The position numbers and the translations under genes are program-made. Shown here in pieces: positions 31,161 through 40,037 of a DNA stretch of 64,000 nt. The notes beneath the pieces are model-generated. The model had not been told where the DNA came from, did no database searches, and saw only the letters and a program-made list of their open reading frames with translations. Within the stretch, counting starts at the first letter, position 1, and each line of letters begins with the position of its first letter. The stretch is from Streptomyces rhizosphaerihabitans (GTDB taxonomy: Bacteria > Actinomycetota > Actinomycetes > Streptomycetales > Streptomycetaceae), in assembly GCF_025399795.1 (NCBI RefSeq), contig NZ_JAODTZ010000051.1:16157-80156 (forward strand). The letters are read 5' to 3'.

Positions 31161-32189
31161 TCAGACCTGGCCGGCCTTCTCCAGCGCGGTGCAGCAGGTG
31201 TCGACGATGAGGCGCGTCACGACGTACGGGTCGACGTTCGCGTTCGGGCGGCGGTCCTCGATGTAGCCCTTGCCGTCCTTCTCGACCTGCCACGGGATGC
31301 GGACCGAGGCGCCGCGGTCGGAGACACCGTAGCTGTACTCGTTCCACGGGGCGGTCTCGTGCAGGCCCGTCAGGCGGTCGTCGATGCCGGCACCGTAGTT
31401 CTTGACGTGATCCATCGGCTTCGAGCCCTCGCCGAGCGACTCGCACGCGGTGATGATCGCGTCGTAGCCCTCGCGCATCGCCTTGGTGGAGAAGTTGGTG
31501 TGCGCGCCCGCGCCGTTCCAGTCGCCCTTCACCGGCTTCGGGTCCAGCGTCGCGGAGACGCCGAAGTCCTCGGCGGTGCGGTAGAGCAGCCAGCGGGCGA
31601 CCCACAGCTGGTCCGAGACCTCCAGCGGCGCCAGCGGGCCGACCTGGAACTCCCACTGACCGGGCATGACCTCGGCGTTGATGCCGGAGATGCCGAGGCC
31701 CGCCTTGAGGCAGTTGTCCAGGTGCGCCTCGACGACGTCACGGCCGAAGATCTCGTCCGCGCCGACGCCGCAGTAGTAGCCGCCCTGCGCGGCCGGGAAG
31801 CCGCCCTCGGGGAAGCCGAGCGGGCGCGCACCCTTGAAGAAGGTGTACTCCTGCTCGATGCCGAAGATCGACTCCTGCACCCCGAACTTCTCCGCGACCC
31901 CGGCCAGCTCGGCACGGGTGTTGGACTCGTGCGGCGTCATGTCGATGTTGAGGACCTCGCACATGACGAGGATGTCGTCGCCGCCGCGGATCGGGTCCGG
32001 GAAGCTGGCCACGGGCTTGAGTACGCGGTCCGAGGCGTGACCCTCGGCCTGGTTCGTCGAGGAGCCGTCGAAGCCCCAGATCGGCAGCTCGGCACCCTTG
32101 GCGTCGTCGGCCAGGATCTTCGTCTTGGAACGGAGCTTGGCCGTCGGCTCGGTGCCGTCGATCCAGATGTACTCAGCCTTGAAGCTCAC
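31161..32189 (-). CDS. glnII: Glutamine synthetase type II
   Basis: This 342-residue, eukaryote-like glutamine synthetase joins ammonia to glutamate using ATP. Features are WGFDGSSTNQA at the N-terminus, FGIEQEYTFF with metal-binding Glu residues, GDWNGAGAHTNFSTK, and GASVRIPWQVEKDGKGYIEDRRP (named here in parts) near the end. Type II enzymes lack the adenylylation loop, so GlnE does not act on this one. GTG 32189 with AAGGA upstream is preferred. A four-half-site GlnR box lies about 100 bases upstream, and a strong terminator follows. Streptomyces uses it beside GlnA under nitrogen limitation. Confidence 0.97.
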   Translation of the reverse strand: MSFKAEYIWIDGTEPTAKLRSKTKILADDAKGAELPIWGFDGSSTNQAEGHASDRVLKPVASFPDPIRGGDDILVMCEVLNIDMTPHESNTRAELAGVAEKFGVQESIFGIEQEYTFFKGARPLGFPEGGFPAAQGGYYCGVGADEIFGRDVVEAHLDNCLKAGLGISGINAEVMPGQWEFQVGPLAPLEVSDQLWVARWLLYRTAEDFGVSATLDPKPVKGDWNGAGAHTNFSTKAMREGYDAIITACESLGEGSKPMDHVKNYGAGIDDRLTGLHETAPWNEYSYGVSDRGASVRIPWQVEKDGKGYIEDRRPNANVDPYVVTRLIVDTCCTALEKAGQV

Positions 32190-32290
32190 GGGCCACATCC
32201 TTCGGGGTGGGTCTTGATCGCACTTGCGGGTGCTGCGGCGCTGCGGCACTGGGGCGCCGCTGGACATGCCGGGCAGCCTGTCAACCAGCG

Positions 32291-32328
32291 ATTTCCCGAG
32301 CGTTGCCCGAATGTGAACCCCGTGTTAC
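32291..32328 (-). promoter_or_regulatory. GlnR box upstream of glnII
   Basis: Read on the minus strand, GTAAC-n6-TTCAC-n6-GCAAC-n6-GAAAT spans 38 bases with exact six-base spacing. This is the GTnAC-n6-GAAAC double site bound by the actinobacterial nitrogen regulator GlnR. It lies about 100 bases before the glnII start. Confidence 0.88.
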
Positions 32329-32545
32329 CTGGGCTGTGTGTGCGCGGTCTCACACGACCTGCGCCGACGCGGTCGTCCGCGCGTGATTGTTCGCGACCGC
32401 GATCGGCCGACCCGTCGTCCGCCCGGGGCCCGGCAGGTCCGGCGGGGGCCGCTCGTATGCGATGCGCGTGGAAGCGGTACGGGGGATGTGGCCCGGTTCC
32501 GTCCTGGTTGCCTGTCCGCGAGAACGGTTGCCCGCCCATGCGAAA

Positions 32546-32588
32546 GCCCTGCCGCTTCCGACCGGGAGGGGATCGGTGACGGCAGGGC
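32546..32588 (-). terminator. Terminator of the secreted-protein gene at 32608
   Basis: GCCCTGCCG (32546-32554) pairs with CGGCAGGGC (32580-32588), flanked by AAA and CTT. It lies 20 bases beyond the stop of the neighbouring minus-strand gene. Confidence 0.7.
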
Positions 32589-32607
32589 CTTCGACACGTT
32601 CCGCCCG

Positions 32608-33282
32608 TTATCCGACCTTCTCGATACGGGCCTTGCGGATCAGGAACTTGCCCGGCTCGCGGACCTGTTCGAAGGCCGCGTTGTTCAGCAGGACGCAGCT
32701 GCCGGACACCGAGGTGACCTGAACGGTCGTGGACTTGTTGTTGTCCAGGTTGGTGACCTTCAGCTTCGTCCCGGCCGGGAACTGGTTGCTGGACGCGGCC
32801 GGTGCGCCGGCCTCGCCGGAGAGCGTGACGGTCGAACCGGTGCAGACCTGCTGGCCGGTGGCGGCGGCACCGCCGGCGTTGTTCGCGGGGGCGGTCTGCG
32901 CCGGAGCCGAGGCGGCCGGCGCGGTCTTGGCCGGTGCGGACTGGGCGGGCTGCTGAGCGGTCTGGGAGCCCTGAGCCGATTCCCCGACAGCGCAGCCCGA
33001 CGCCTGCTGCTGAACCTTGATCTGCGCGATGACCGCTTCGCGGTTCGCGATTCTGGCCGCCGACTGGGAGTCGGGGTGGGCCTTCTGGTCCGCGATGAAG
33101 CTCTGATTGTTGCCGAGCGCGGTGGCCAGGCCCTGACACGCGACCGAGGTCTGAGCGGTCTGCACGGACGCCGCGTTCGAGGTGGCGGCCAGGGCGAAGG
33201 CCCCGCCGCCCGCCACGGTCGCCGCGCTGACCAGCAGAGCGATCTTCTTCTTGGTGCTGAGAGTCCTTCTCCTACGCGACAT
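32608..33282 (-). CDS. Secreted protein with Ala/Pro linker
   Basis: This 224-residue protein starts at ATG 33282 (GGAGG upstream): MSRRRRTLSTKKK, a membrane/signal segment at about 16-36, then a short helical domain with a Cys pair (VACQGLATAL and QQQASGCAVG). A Gln/Pro/Ala-rich linker follows, then a C-terminal beta domain (CTGSTVTLSG, KLKVTNLDNNKSTTVQV, GSCVLLNNAAFEQVREPGK) resembling double-psi-barrel or rare-lipoprotein-A-like folds. The function is unknown. The basic start, helical Cys domain and linker repeat the plan of the DUF1996 protein at 25852-27417, suggesting a shared export or anchoring scheme. Confidence 0.78.
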   Translation of the reverse strand: MSRRRRTLSTKKKIALLVSAATVAGGGAFALAATSNAASVQTAQTSVACQGLATALGNNQSFIADQKAHPDSQSAARIANREAVIAQIKVQQQASGCAVGESAQGSQTAQQPAQSAPAKTAPAASAPAQTAPANNAGGAAATGQQVCTGSTVTLSGEAGAPAASSNQFPAGTKLKVTNLDNNKSTTVQVTSVSGSCVLLNNAAFEQVREPGKFLIRKARIEKVG

Positions 33283-33640
33283 GCGCGCCTCCAGAGCGGT
33301 GGGGGGCGTTACGCCGCTATGTACGAGATGCCGAACGCAGTTGCTCAACGGTTACGACATTCACTTAAGTAACCTGGATCACACGGGAGTTGGGCGGAAC
33401 GGGTGGGGGCCGGGCGTCGGCCGGGTGCCGGAGTGGAGGCGGGCCGGGTGTTGCCCCTGGTCCCGGGACCGACACCGGCCGGGTGTTGCCCCTGGTCCCG
33501 GGACCGACACCGGCCGGGTGTTGCCCCTGGTCCCGGGACCGACACCGGCCAGGCGTTGCCCCTGGTCGGAACCGGCGTCGGCCGGGTGCCCTCGTTCCGG
33601 GAGTGACGTGGCGGGATGTTGAGCGCTCCGCCCCGCTCCG
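33283..33640. repeat. 35-bp tandem repeat in a 358-base gap
   Basis: A 35-base unit beginning GGGTGTTGCCCCTGGTCCCG starts at 33446, 33481 and 33516 with identical sequence, and a diverged fourth copy starts at 33551. CCCGGG within each unit is palindromic. The repeat lies between the secreted-protein promoter and the ArsC-like gene stop. Frames through it are repetitive, without a ribosome site, so I do not call a gene. Confidence 0.85.
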
Positions 33641-34000
33641 TCACCGCGACAGGGCGTCCCGCACCGCTTCGTCCGTGCGGCCCACCAGCGCCGTCCCGTC
33701 GTCCGCGGTGATGATCGGCCGCTGGATGAGCTTCGGGTGCTCGGACAGTGCCTTGATCCACCGGTCCCGTGAACCGGCGTCCCGCGCCCACTCCTTGAGT
33801 CCCAGTTCCTTCGCGTCGGCTTCCTCGGTCCGCGTGATGTCCCACGGTTCGAGGCCGAGGCGGGCGAGGACGTCGCGGATCTCGTCCTCGCCGGGCACGT
33901 CCTCCAGATAGCGGCGGACGGTGTAGTCGGCGCCTTCGGCGTCGAGCAGGCCGATCGCGCTGCGGCACTTCGAACAGGCCGGGTTGATCCAGATCTCCAT
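33641..34000 (-). CDS. ArsC/Spx-family thiol reductase-like protein
   Basis: This 119-residue thioredoxin-fold protein begins MEIWINPACSKCRSAIGLL. The Cys-x2-Cys pair and the later IQRPIITADDGTALVGR, whose Arg and cis-Pro pattern contacts substrate, place it in the ArsC/YfgD group. These are glutathione- or mycothiol-linked arsenate reductase relatives or Spx-like regulators. No arsenic-resistance genes are adjacent, so a general redox role is as likely. ATG 34000 starts the conserved fold; longer upstream frames lack support. Confidence 0.85.
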   Translation of the reverse strand: MEIWINPACSKCRSAIGLLDAEGADYTVRRYLEDVPGEDEIRDVLARLGLEPWDITRTEEADAKELGLKEWARDAGSRDRWIKALSEHPKLIQRPIITADDGTALVGRTDEAVRDALSR

Positions 34001-34164
34001 GCCGCACACGTTACGGGGGACACCTTCGTACGCTGCCGTCACGGCCCTCCCGAAGGCCTCGTGGCCAGCGGCTTTTGTCAGTGCCCGGCGGTAGAATAGA
34101 AGCAGTGTTCGAGGGTGTCGCCGGGCGGTCCGGACGGCGCCCTGACCGCGACAGGAGGATGCCT

Positions 34165-34473
34165 GTGCCCGCTGCCGCACTGAAGCCGCTGCCCACTCAG
34201 TCCACATCCAAGAGGGCGGTCCTGCTGGATCTGCCGTACGAGCCCGTGGAGAAGCGCCCGCTGCCGCCGGGGCGCCCCCGCGACTGGTACGTCACGCACA
34301 ACCGCCGGCTCAAGGCGATGCGACTCGCCATCGCTCTGCTCGACTCCGGTGTGTACGTGCCGAACCAGGCCCGCAACGAGAAGATCCGCAGCACCGCGGA
34401 AGTCATCGGCGTTCACCCGCCGTCGGACATCACGTGCCACATGGTGCGTGCGCTGATGAGGTACGCGCGTTGA
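34165..34473 (+). CDS. Small conserved-looking basic protein
   Basis: The 102-residue protein is not recognised. GTG 34165 is preferred because AGGAGG (34153-34158) sits six bases upstream; the ATG at 34159 overlaps that site. Sequence of note: RAVLLDLPYEPVEKRPLPPG, RDWYVTHNRRLKAMRLAIAL and STAEVIGVHPPSDITCHMVR. It is soluble, basic and probably helical in the second half. TAGAAT at 34092 could be a -10 element. It is divergent from the ArsC-like gene. Confidence 0.65.
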   Translation: MPAAALKPLPTQSTSKRAVLLDLPYEPVEKRPLPPGRPRDWYVTHNRRLKAMRLAIALLDSGVYVPNQARNEKIRSTAEVIGVHPPSDITCHMVRALMRYAR

Positions 34474-34581
34474 GGAGTTGAGCGCGCCGGTTCACCGGTG
34501 CCGGGTGACCCCGCCCGCCGCGGAGCCACCCGGCACCGACCTCGCCACCAACCCTGACCTTGGCCCCGATCCTGGCCCTGC

Positions 34582-34670
34582 CCCCGACTTCGGCACCGGC
34601 CCCGACTTCGGCACCGGCCCCGACCCGACGCCGGCCCCGACCCGACGCCGGCCCCGACCCGACGCCGGCA
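34582..34670. repeat. 17-18 bp tandem repeats downstream of the small basic protein gene
   Basis: Two copies of CCCCGACTTCGGCACCGG are followed by three copies of a related unit, CCCCGACCCGACGCCGG, at 17-18 base steps. They fill the space between the 34473 stop and the convergent HTH_42 gene stop at 34767. Confidence 0.75.
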
Positions 34671-34766
34671 CCCCTTCGGAACAGGCCCCGGCGCAGACCG
34701 GGACCCGTCGGCAACTCCCGCTCCCGTACCGGTCGTCACCCCCCTGGCAACTCCCGTCACAGGGGG

Positions 34767-35963
34767 TCACCCCGCCGACAGCTCCCGTTCCAAGGGGGTC
34801 CGGAAGCGTGGCGTGACCCGGGTCCGACCGACCCAGGTCTGAAGGCGCTCCGCCTCCGCCGAGATCGCGGCCCGTGCCTCGCGGCCGACAGCCTCGGTGT
34901 CCAGCAGCCGCCAGACGACCTCGCCGTCGGGCCGCTGCGCCCACCCCCCGACCACCCGTCCGTCCCACCACACCGTCGGCCCGACATTGCCGCTGCCGTC
35001 GAAGAGGGCGGGCCGCAGGGACGGTCCGAGATACCAGTCCCGCTCCTGCCGGCTCATGGGCGTCGGATCGAGGCCCGGCAGCAGCACGGCCCAGGGCGCG
35101 TCCGGCCCGTCGACCGGGCCCTCGTCGCCCGCCGCCACGTACCCCGTGACCCCGCCGTCGAGCGAGACGGCCACCGCACCGATCGCGGCCAGCGTCCGCC
35201 GTACGTCGGTGACCTTCCACCCCGTCCACCACTTCAGGTCGGCCTCCGTGGCGGGCCCGCACGCCGTGAGCCAGCGGCTCAGCAGCTCGGACCGGGCCTC
35301 GGCGGGCGGGAGCCGAGGATGCGGCGGCGCGACCGCCCAGCGGAACTGGCTCGACGTCCAGGAACCGAGCGGGCGCCCCCGCACCACCCGGCCCTCGACG
35401 CCCAGCACCCGCATCAGCCGGGACGACACGGTCTGCGGGCTCTCATAGCTCTTCCCGGCTCCGTAGACGAACTGCTCCTTCAACCGCGGCTCGTCCCGGG
35501 TGAGTTCGTTCACCGTTGCCTGTCCGCGCCGGGCCAGCGCGGCGAGCGCGGACGCCTCGACCTCATCGAGCCACTCCTCGGTCAGCCGGCCGTCGCTTCC
35601 GGTGGCGATGTCCTTGACCAGCCCGGCACGGGCCTTCGCGGCGATGTCGAGCCCCGTCGAGGCATGCACGACGGCGGCCAGCCCGGTGGGGAACACGAAC
35701 ACGGTGTGCCGCATGCCGTGCATCCGTACGAGTGACCGGTCCTCGTACAGCGCCCGGTCGACCTGCGCCACCGTCCCCCCGGCGTCCGCGAGCCGTGCGC
35801 CCACCGCCAGATACACCGTCGCCGGGTCGGTGCCGTGCAGCGCGACCAGGGAGTCCGCCACCTCCTCGGGGGTCGCGGCCCGAGCGGCGTCCGCGAGCCG
35901 CTGCCGCAGCCCGAGCCGTGCCCGTCGCTCCGCCACCCCGATGTGCCGCGGCTTCCCCGTCAC
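34767..35963 (-). CDS. Winged-helix HTH_42 (AlkZ-like) protein
   Basis: The 398-residue protein shows the HTH_42/PF06224 layout. The N-terminal module has EEVADSLVALHGTDPATVYL and LVRMHGMRHTVFVFP, central helical winged domains follow, and the C-terminal beta region contains GNVGPTVWWDGRVVGGWAQR. Relatives include the AlkZ-type DNA glycosylases that unhook crosslinks, but many actinobacterial members have no proven activity. The Gln-x-Gln catalytic motif of AlkZ is not evident here. GTG 35963 has GGAGG seven bases upstream. It converges on the small basic protein gene. Confidence 0.78.
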   Translation of the reverse strand: MTGKPRHIGVAERRARLGLRQRLADAARAATPEEVADSLVALHGTDPATVYLAVGARLADAGGTVAQVDRALYEDRSLVRMHGMRHTVFVFPTGLAAVVHASTGLDIAAKARAGLVKDIATGSDGRLTEEWLDEVEASALAALARRGQATVNELTRDEPRLKEQFVYGAGKSYESPQTVSSRLMRVLGVEGRVVRGRPLGSWTSSQFRWAVAPPHPRLPPAEARSELLSRWLTACGPATEADLKWWTGWKVTDVRRTLAAIGAVAVSLDGGVTGYVAAGDEGPVDGPDAPWAVLLPGLDPTPMSRQERDWYLGPSLRPALFDGSGNVGPTVWWDGRVVGGWAQRPDGEVVWRLLDTEAVGREARAAISAEAERLQTWVGRTRVTPRFRTPLERELSAG

Positions 35964-36162
35964 GTCGCCTCCGTCCGGTCGCCTCGTACTCCGCGCTCCC
36001 TGCTCGGCGCTCCCCATCCTCTCGGACAGCCGCCCGTCACAGGACGAGGCTCACCCGTTCGACGTAGCCGGGCATGCGGCGGCCCTGCCCTCGGCCTTGA
36101 CTGGGGCCACCGCGACGAAGCGGAATCCGGAAAGGCGAACCAGGACCACGTGGGGAGAGACG

Positions 36163-36672
36163 ATGCATCAGAGGAACGGCATACGAGGACCGGTCCGACT
36201 GATCCTGGCCGTGTTCGTGGTGGCGGCCCTGGCCACGCAGCTGGCCGCCTGTTCGGACGACAGCAGCCCCTCCGACACCGCCTCCAAGGCCGCGTCCGCG
36301 GTCTCGCAGGCCGCGTCCGCCGCCACCCAGGCGGGTGACGCCCTCGCCTCCGCGACCGCCGAGGCCGGCCGGAAGTTCGACGAGTTCAAGGGCGGCGTGG
36401 ACGCCAAGGACGAGGTGAAGCTCGACGGGAACGCGAGCCCCGACTCCGATGGGCGGGCCACGGTCAAGGTGACCGTCACCAATCCCACCTCCTCGGCGAA
36501 GTCGTACGTCGTCCAGGTCGACTTCCGCGACCAGAGCGGCAACCTGCTCGACACGACGGTCGTGACGGTGAACGACGTCGCGGGGAACGGTTCCAAGGAC
36601 GCCACCGCCCGCAGCAACCGTTCTCTCACCGGCGACGTCAAGACCACCGTCGCCCGAGCAGTAAGGCACTGA
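36163..36672 (+). CDS. Lipoprotein with C-terminal beta domain
   Basis: This 169-residue lipoprotein has a leader to ATQLAAC (lipidated Cys near residue 30). An Ala/Ser-rich helical stretch (ASKAASAVSQAASAATQAGD) follows, then a beta domain ATVKVTVTNPTSSAKSYVVQVDFRD resembling FxLYD-type domains common in Gram-positive surface proteins. GGGGAGAG lies upstream of ATG 36163. The next gene starts six bases after its stop, so the two are probably cotranscribed. Confidence 0.82.
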   Translation: MHQRNGIRGPVRLILAVFVVAALATQLAACSDDSSPSDTASKAASAVSQAASAATQAGDALASATAEAGRKFDEFKGGVDAKDEVKLDGNASPDSDGRATVKVTVTNPTSSAKSYVVQVDFRDQSGNLLDTTVVTVNDVAGNGSKDATARSNRSLTGDVKTTVARAVRH

Positions 36673-36677
36673 CCGCC

Positions 36678-38036
36678 GTGCTCCGCAACAGCGTCACGGC
36701 CACCTCGGCGGACCGGGCCGCCCGGGGCCGGGCCGCCCGAAAGAGGGTCTCCCGTTCCGCGCACGGCACCTGGATCCCCGCCGCCGACCGACCCGATCCG
36801 GTCGGCCTCCTGCAACAGCAGGGCAGGGAGCGGCTTCCGGAACTGCTGCCGATCCGGTACGCACGGATGGCGGCGTCACCGCTCGCGTTCCTGCGCGGGG
36901 CCGCCGCCGTCATGGCGGCCGACCTGGCCGCCCAGCCGCACACCGGGCTCACCGTCCAGCTGTGCGGCGACGCCCACCTGCTGAACTTCGGCCTGTACGC
37001 CTCCCCGGAACGCTCCCTGCTCTTCGACCTCAACGACTTCGACGAGACCTTCCCCGGCCCCTTCGAGTGGGACGTCAAACGCCTCGCGGCCAGCGTCGCG
37101 GTCGCGGCCCGGGAGAACGGGCACAAGGAGGAACACGTCTTCGGCGCGGCACGAGCCGCCGCCGGGCAGTACCGCGAGGTGGTGCGACGGCTGGCCCGGC
37201 AGGGCGAGCTGAGCGTCTGGTACCAGCACATCGACGCCGATCTGCTGCTGCCTCTGGTCCGCTCGGGGCGACAGCGCCGACGGGCCGAGGCGACACTCAC
37301 CCGGGCCCGCCGCCGCACCAGCCTGCAGGCGCTCGGCAAACTCACCGAGACCGTCGACGGACGCCGCCGTATCGTCCACGACCCGCCCCTGCTGGAACCG
37401 GCCGGATCCCTCGACACGGCCTCGCTCCGCAAGATCTTCAGTGACTACCGCTCCACGCTCCCCGAGGAACGCCGCCTGCTCCTCGACCGCTACCGGTTCG
37501 TCGACGCGGCCCGCAAAGTCGTCGGGGTCGGCAGTGTCGGCACCCGCTGCTTCATCGTGCTGCTCGCCGGGCGGGATGCCGACGACCCGCTGTTCCTGCA
37601 GATCAAGCAGGCGGGACGGTCCGTACTCGAAGAGCATCTGCCCAGCGGCCCGTACGTCCATCCCGGGCGCCGGGTCGTCGCGGGGCAGCGGCTGATGCAG
37701 GCCGCCGGTGACATCTTCCTCGGCTGGACCACCGGCCCCGAGGGGCGGGCGTTCTACTGGCGCCAACTGCACGACATGAAGGGGTCCGCGGACATCGCCG
37801 GCATGAGTCCGGGCGAACTGCGCGCCTACGCCCGGCTGTGCGGCACCGCCCTGGCCCGCGCGCACGCCCGCTCCGGCGACCGGATCGCGATCGCCGCCTA
37901 TCTCGGCGGCGCCGACACCTTCGACCGCGCCGTCGCGGAGTTCGCACTACGTTACACGGGCCGCAACGCCACCGACCACGCGGCACTGGGCGCGGCGGTG
38001 ATGGCGGGCGTGGTCCCGGCAGCCCCGGGCGTGTGA
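36678..38036 (+). CDS. DUF2252 protein (kinase-like fold)
   Basis: This 452-residue cytoplasmic protein belongs to DUF2252. LTVQLCGDAHLLNFGLYASPE and FDLNDFDETFPGPFEWDVKRL are the hallmark stretches, with GDAHxxNFG and DFD matching catalytic- and metal-site motifs of aminoglycoside-phosphotransferase-like kinases. VGSVGTRCFIVLL and QGRRVVAGQRLMQ-like segments follow. The activity is unproven. GTG 36678 lies close behind the lipoprotein stop, implying coupling. Confidence 0.88.
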   Translation: MLRNSVTATSADRAARGRAARKRVSRSAHGTWIPAADRPDPVGLLQQQGRERLPELLPIRYARMAASPLAFLRGAAAVMAADLAAQPHTGLTVQLCGDAHLLNFGLYASPERSLLFDLNDFDETFPGPFEWDVKRLAASVAVAARENGHKEEHVFGAARAAAGQYREVVRRLARQGELSVWYQHIDADLLLPLVRSGRQRRRAEATLTRARRRTSLQALGKLTETVDGRRRIVHDPPLLEPAGSLDTASLRKIFSDYRSTLPEERRLLLDRYRFVDAARKVVGVGSVGTRCFIVLLAGRDADDPLFLQIKQAGRSVLEEHLPSGPYVHPGRRVVAGQRLMQAAGDIFLGWTTGPEGRAFYWRQLHDMKGSADIAGMSPGELRAYARLCGTALARAHARSGDRIAIAAYLGGADTFDRAVAEFALRYTGRNATDHAALGAAVMAGVVPAAPGV

Positions 38037-38045
38037 GACCCCGTT

Positions 38046-38120
38046 CGGAACTCCTGTCGGACTCCTGCCGCCGTCAGGAGTTCCGGACGGTGACAGGAGT
38101 TCCGGACGGTGACAGGAGTC
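38046..38120. terminator. Hairpin and 19-bp repeats between convergent genes
   Basis: CGGAACTCCTG (38046-38056) pairs with CAGGAGTTCCG (38075-38085), a possible terminator of the DUF2252 gene. The right arm is also the first of three tandem 19-base units starting at 38075, 38094 and 38113, so several alternative hairpins can form. Confidence 0.7.
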
Positions 38121-38156
38121 GGATACGGCGTCATCCTTCGCGCCCCGCGCGGCCGT

Positions 38157-38942
38157 TCAGGCGCCGGCGGCTGTCCGGACCGGGTCGCCGAGTCCGGTGA
38201 GGGCGAGGTCCACGAGCCGCTGCCGGTCCTCGGCGTGGTCGCGGAACCAGAGGCCCAGCAGATGATCGGCGTCGGGCAGTTCGAAGCGGGTGAAGCGGGC
38301 GCGGGCGGTGAGCGCGTCCGCGACAGCCTCCGTCACCGCGGGCGGGATGACCGCGTCCGCGGCGGGTACGGCGAGTACCGCGCGCCCCTCGTACGCCCGC
38401 AGTACGTCGAGCGCGGGAGCCCGCCGCCAGCTGTCCGGGGTACGGATGATCCGGCTGAAGCGGCTCTGCGCCGCTTCGGCGCCGTCCTGCCGGGAGGTGC
38501 CCTCCGCGTCCTCGAACGGAACCGGCCAGGCCTCGGCGGCGTACACCGCGGGCGCGCACAGCACGAGCGCCACCGCGCGTTCCCCGTAGTGCCGCGCGAG
38601 ATCGGCCACCGTCTGGCCGCTCATGCTGAACCCGACGAGGATCAGCGGGGCACCCGCCGGAACCGTCGCGTCGATCACCGACACGGCCTGCTCGAAACGC
38701 CGCCGAAGGCTCAACTCGCCCAGTTCGCCGGTGCTTTCACCGTGTCCGGAGAAGTCGAAGGCGAGCCCCGCGCAGCCTCGCGCGGCGAAGTCGTCGAGCA
38801 GCGGGAGCAGTCGCTCCTTGCTGCCGTTGCCCGCGCCGTGCAGGAGGACGGCGGTGGGCGCGCCGCCACCGGAGTCGTCCCCGCCGCCGCTGACGCAGCT
38901 CAGTCGTTCACCGTCGTGGTCGTGTGCGAAGGGAGAGGGCAT
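38157..38942 (-). CDS. Alpha/beta hydrolase
   Basis: This 261-residue enzyme has AVLLHGAGNGSKER (oxyanion-side HG motif), FDFSGHGESTG, the nucleophile elbow GFSMSGQT (Ser between two Gly), and a C-terminal LPDADHLLG with the catalytic His; the acid is probably the Asp near AVPAADAVIPP. No leader is visible, so it acts in the cytoplasm. The substrate is unknown, and no pathway neighbours point to one. Confidence 0.88.
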   Translation of the reverse strand: MPSPFAHDHDGERLSCVSGGGDDSGGGAPTAVLLHGAGNGSKERLLPLLDDFAARGCAGLAFDFSGHGESTGELGELSLRRRFEQAVSVIDATVPAGAPLILVGFSMSGQTVADLARHYGERAVALVLCAPAVYAAEAWPVPFEDAEGTSRQDGAEAAQSRFSRIIRTPDSWRRAPALDVLRAYEGRAVLAVPAADAVIPPAVTEAVADALTARARFTRFELPDADHLLGLWFRDHAEDRQRLVDLALTGLGDPVRTAAGA

Positions 38943-39073
38943 CCCCTCAATTTACGCAGGCAGACCGCGCCGCTCCTGAGGAGGGTGCGGCGCGTGGGAC
39001 GTCACCCGGGTGACGGGAGTGACGCGCGAAATCCCTTTCCGGGATGGGTGGTTGACGGGGTCGGACCGTCGGC

Positions 39074-39763
39074 TCAGGAGGATGCGGGAGCCCCGCTCGC
39101 GTCCGGCTTGGTGGTGCTGATCGGCGGCGACGGGACCGCGGCGCCTGCTCCCGACGCGGCCGCGGGGCCTGTCCGGGATGTGGCCGCGGCGTCCGCTTCC
39201 GGTGTGGCTGTCGCGCCCGTTGCCGGTGCGGCCGTACCGCCCGCTTCCGGCGTCGCGGCGGTGCCGGCCGCCTTCGCCTGTGCCGCGGCGACCGCTTCGC
39301 GCAGCGCGTCCTCCTGCTCCTGGCTCAGTGAGGTCTGCACCAACTGGCCGCCGAACTCGGCGATCTGAGGGATCACCTTGTCTCCGGCCGCCTGCTTGAC
39401 CAGAACGAACAGTGCGCCGGCGCCCGGCCGCAGGTTCTGGCTGAGATCCTTCATGAATTTGTCGTCGATCCCGGTGTCCGTGATCGCGCCACCGGCGGCA
39501 CCGGCCGCCGCGCCCACCGCCGCGCCGAGCAGCGGCGCCAGGAAGAGCAGCCCGATCACCCCGCCCCACAGCGCGCCCCCGGCCGCGCCGACGGCCGTGT
39601 GGCTGACCGCCTGGTGCAGCTTGATCCTGCCGTCCTCGCTCCGCTCGACGACGACCGCGTCCTCCAGCTCGACGAGATGCTGCTTCGACAGCTCGAACAG
39701 TTTGTCGCGCACCCGGCTCGCGGTCGCGACATCGTCGTAGGCGATGACGAACAGATTGCTCAT
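39074..39763 (-). CDS. DUF1269 membrane protein
   Basis: The 229-residue protein begins MSNLFVIAYDDVATASRVRDKL. A DUF1269 module follows: LVELEDAVVVERSEDGRIKLHQ, then a Gly/Ala-rich membrane hairpin GGVIGLLFLAPLLGAAVGAA, and PGAGALFVLVKQAAGDKV. The C-terminal 75 residues are Ala/Pro/Thr low complexity. It probably sits in the cytoplasmic membrane; the function is not known. ATG 39763 has AAGGGG upstream. It is divergent from the small membrane protein gene. Confidence 0.82.
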   Translation of the reverse strand: MSNLFVIAYDDVATASRVRDKLFELSKQHLVELEDAVVVERSEDGRIKLHQAVSHTAVGAAGGALWGGVIGLLFLAPLLGAAVGAAAGAAGGAITDTGIDDKFMKDLSQNLRPGAGALFVLVKQAAGDKVIPQIAEFGGQLVQTSLSQEQEDALREAVAAAQAKAAGTAATPEAGGTAAPATGATATPEADAAATSRTGPAAASGAGAAVPSPPISTTKPDASGAPASS

Positions 39764-40037
39764 GAGGGGCACCCCTTATGTCGATTCCGTTCGACTTTAT
39801 AGCGATATGGGATGTGATGCAGTCGGGAGAAATCCGGATGCGTACGGGCGGTCACGCTCCCTACGCCGAAGGCGCGTTCCGGAGCAGCAGCGCACCGCTT
39901 CTCGCCGGACAGGCATCAGTTCGCGGTCTCGGGGCTACTCTCTACGCACCGCCGGACGGCCGCCTCCCCCAGCGCCCCGTCGGCACATCCAGAAAGCCGT
40001 CAAGGCCTTTTCACTCACGCATACAAGGAGTCCCGTC

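Noticed and set aside
33446..33585. Possible CRISPR array
   Set aside because: The 35-base units are directly adjacent with no unique spacers, so it is a tandem repeat. No cas genes were found.
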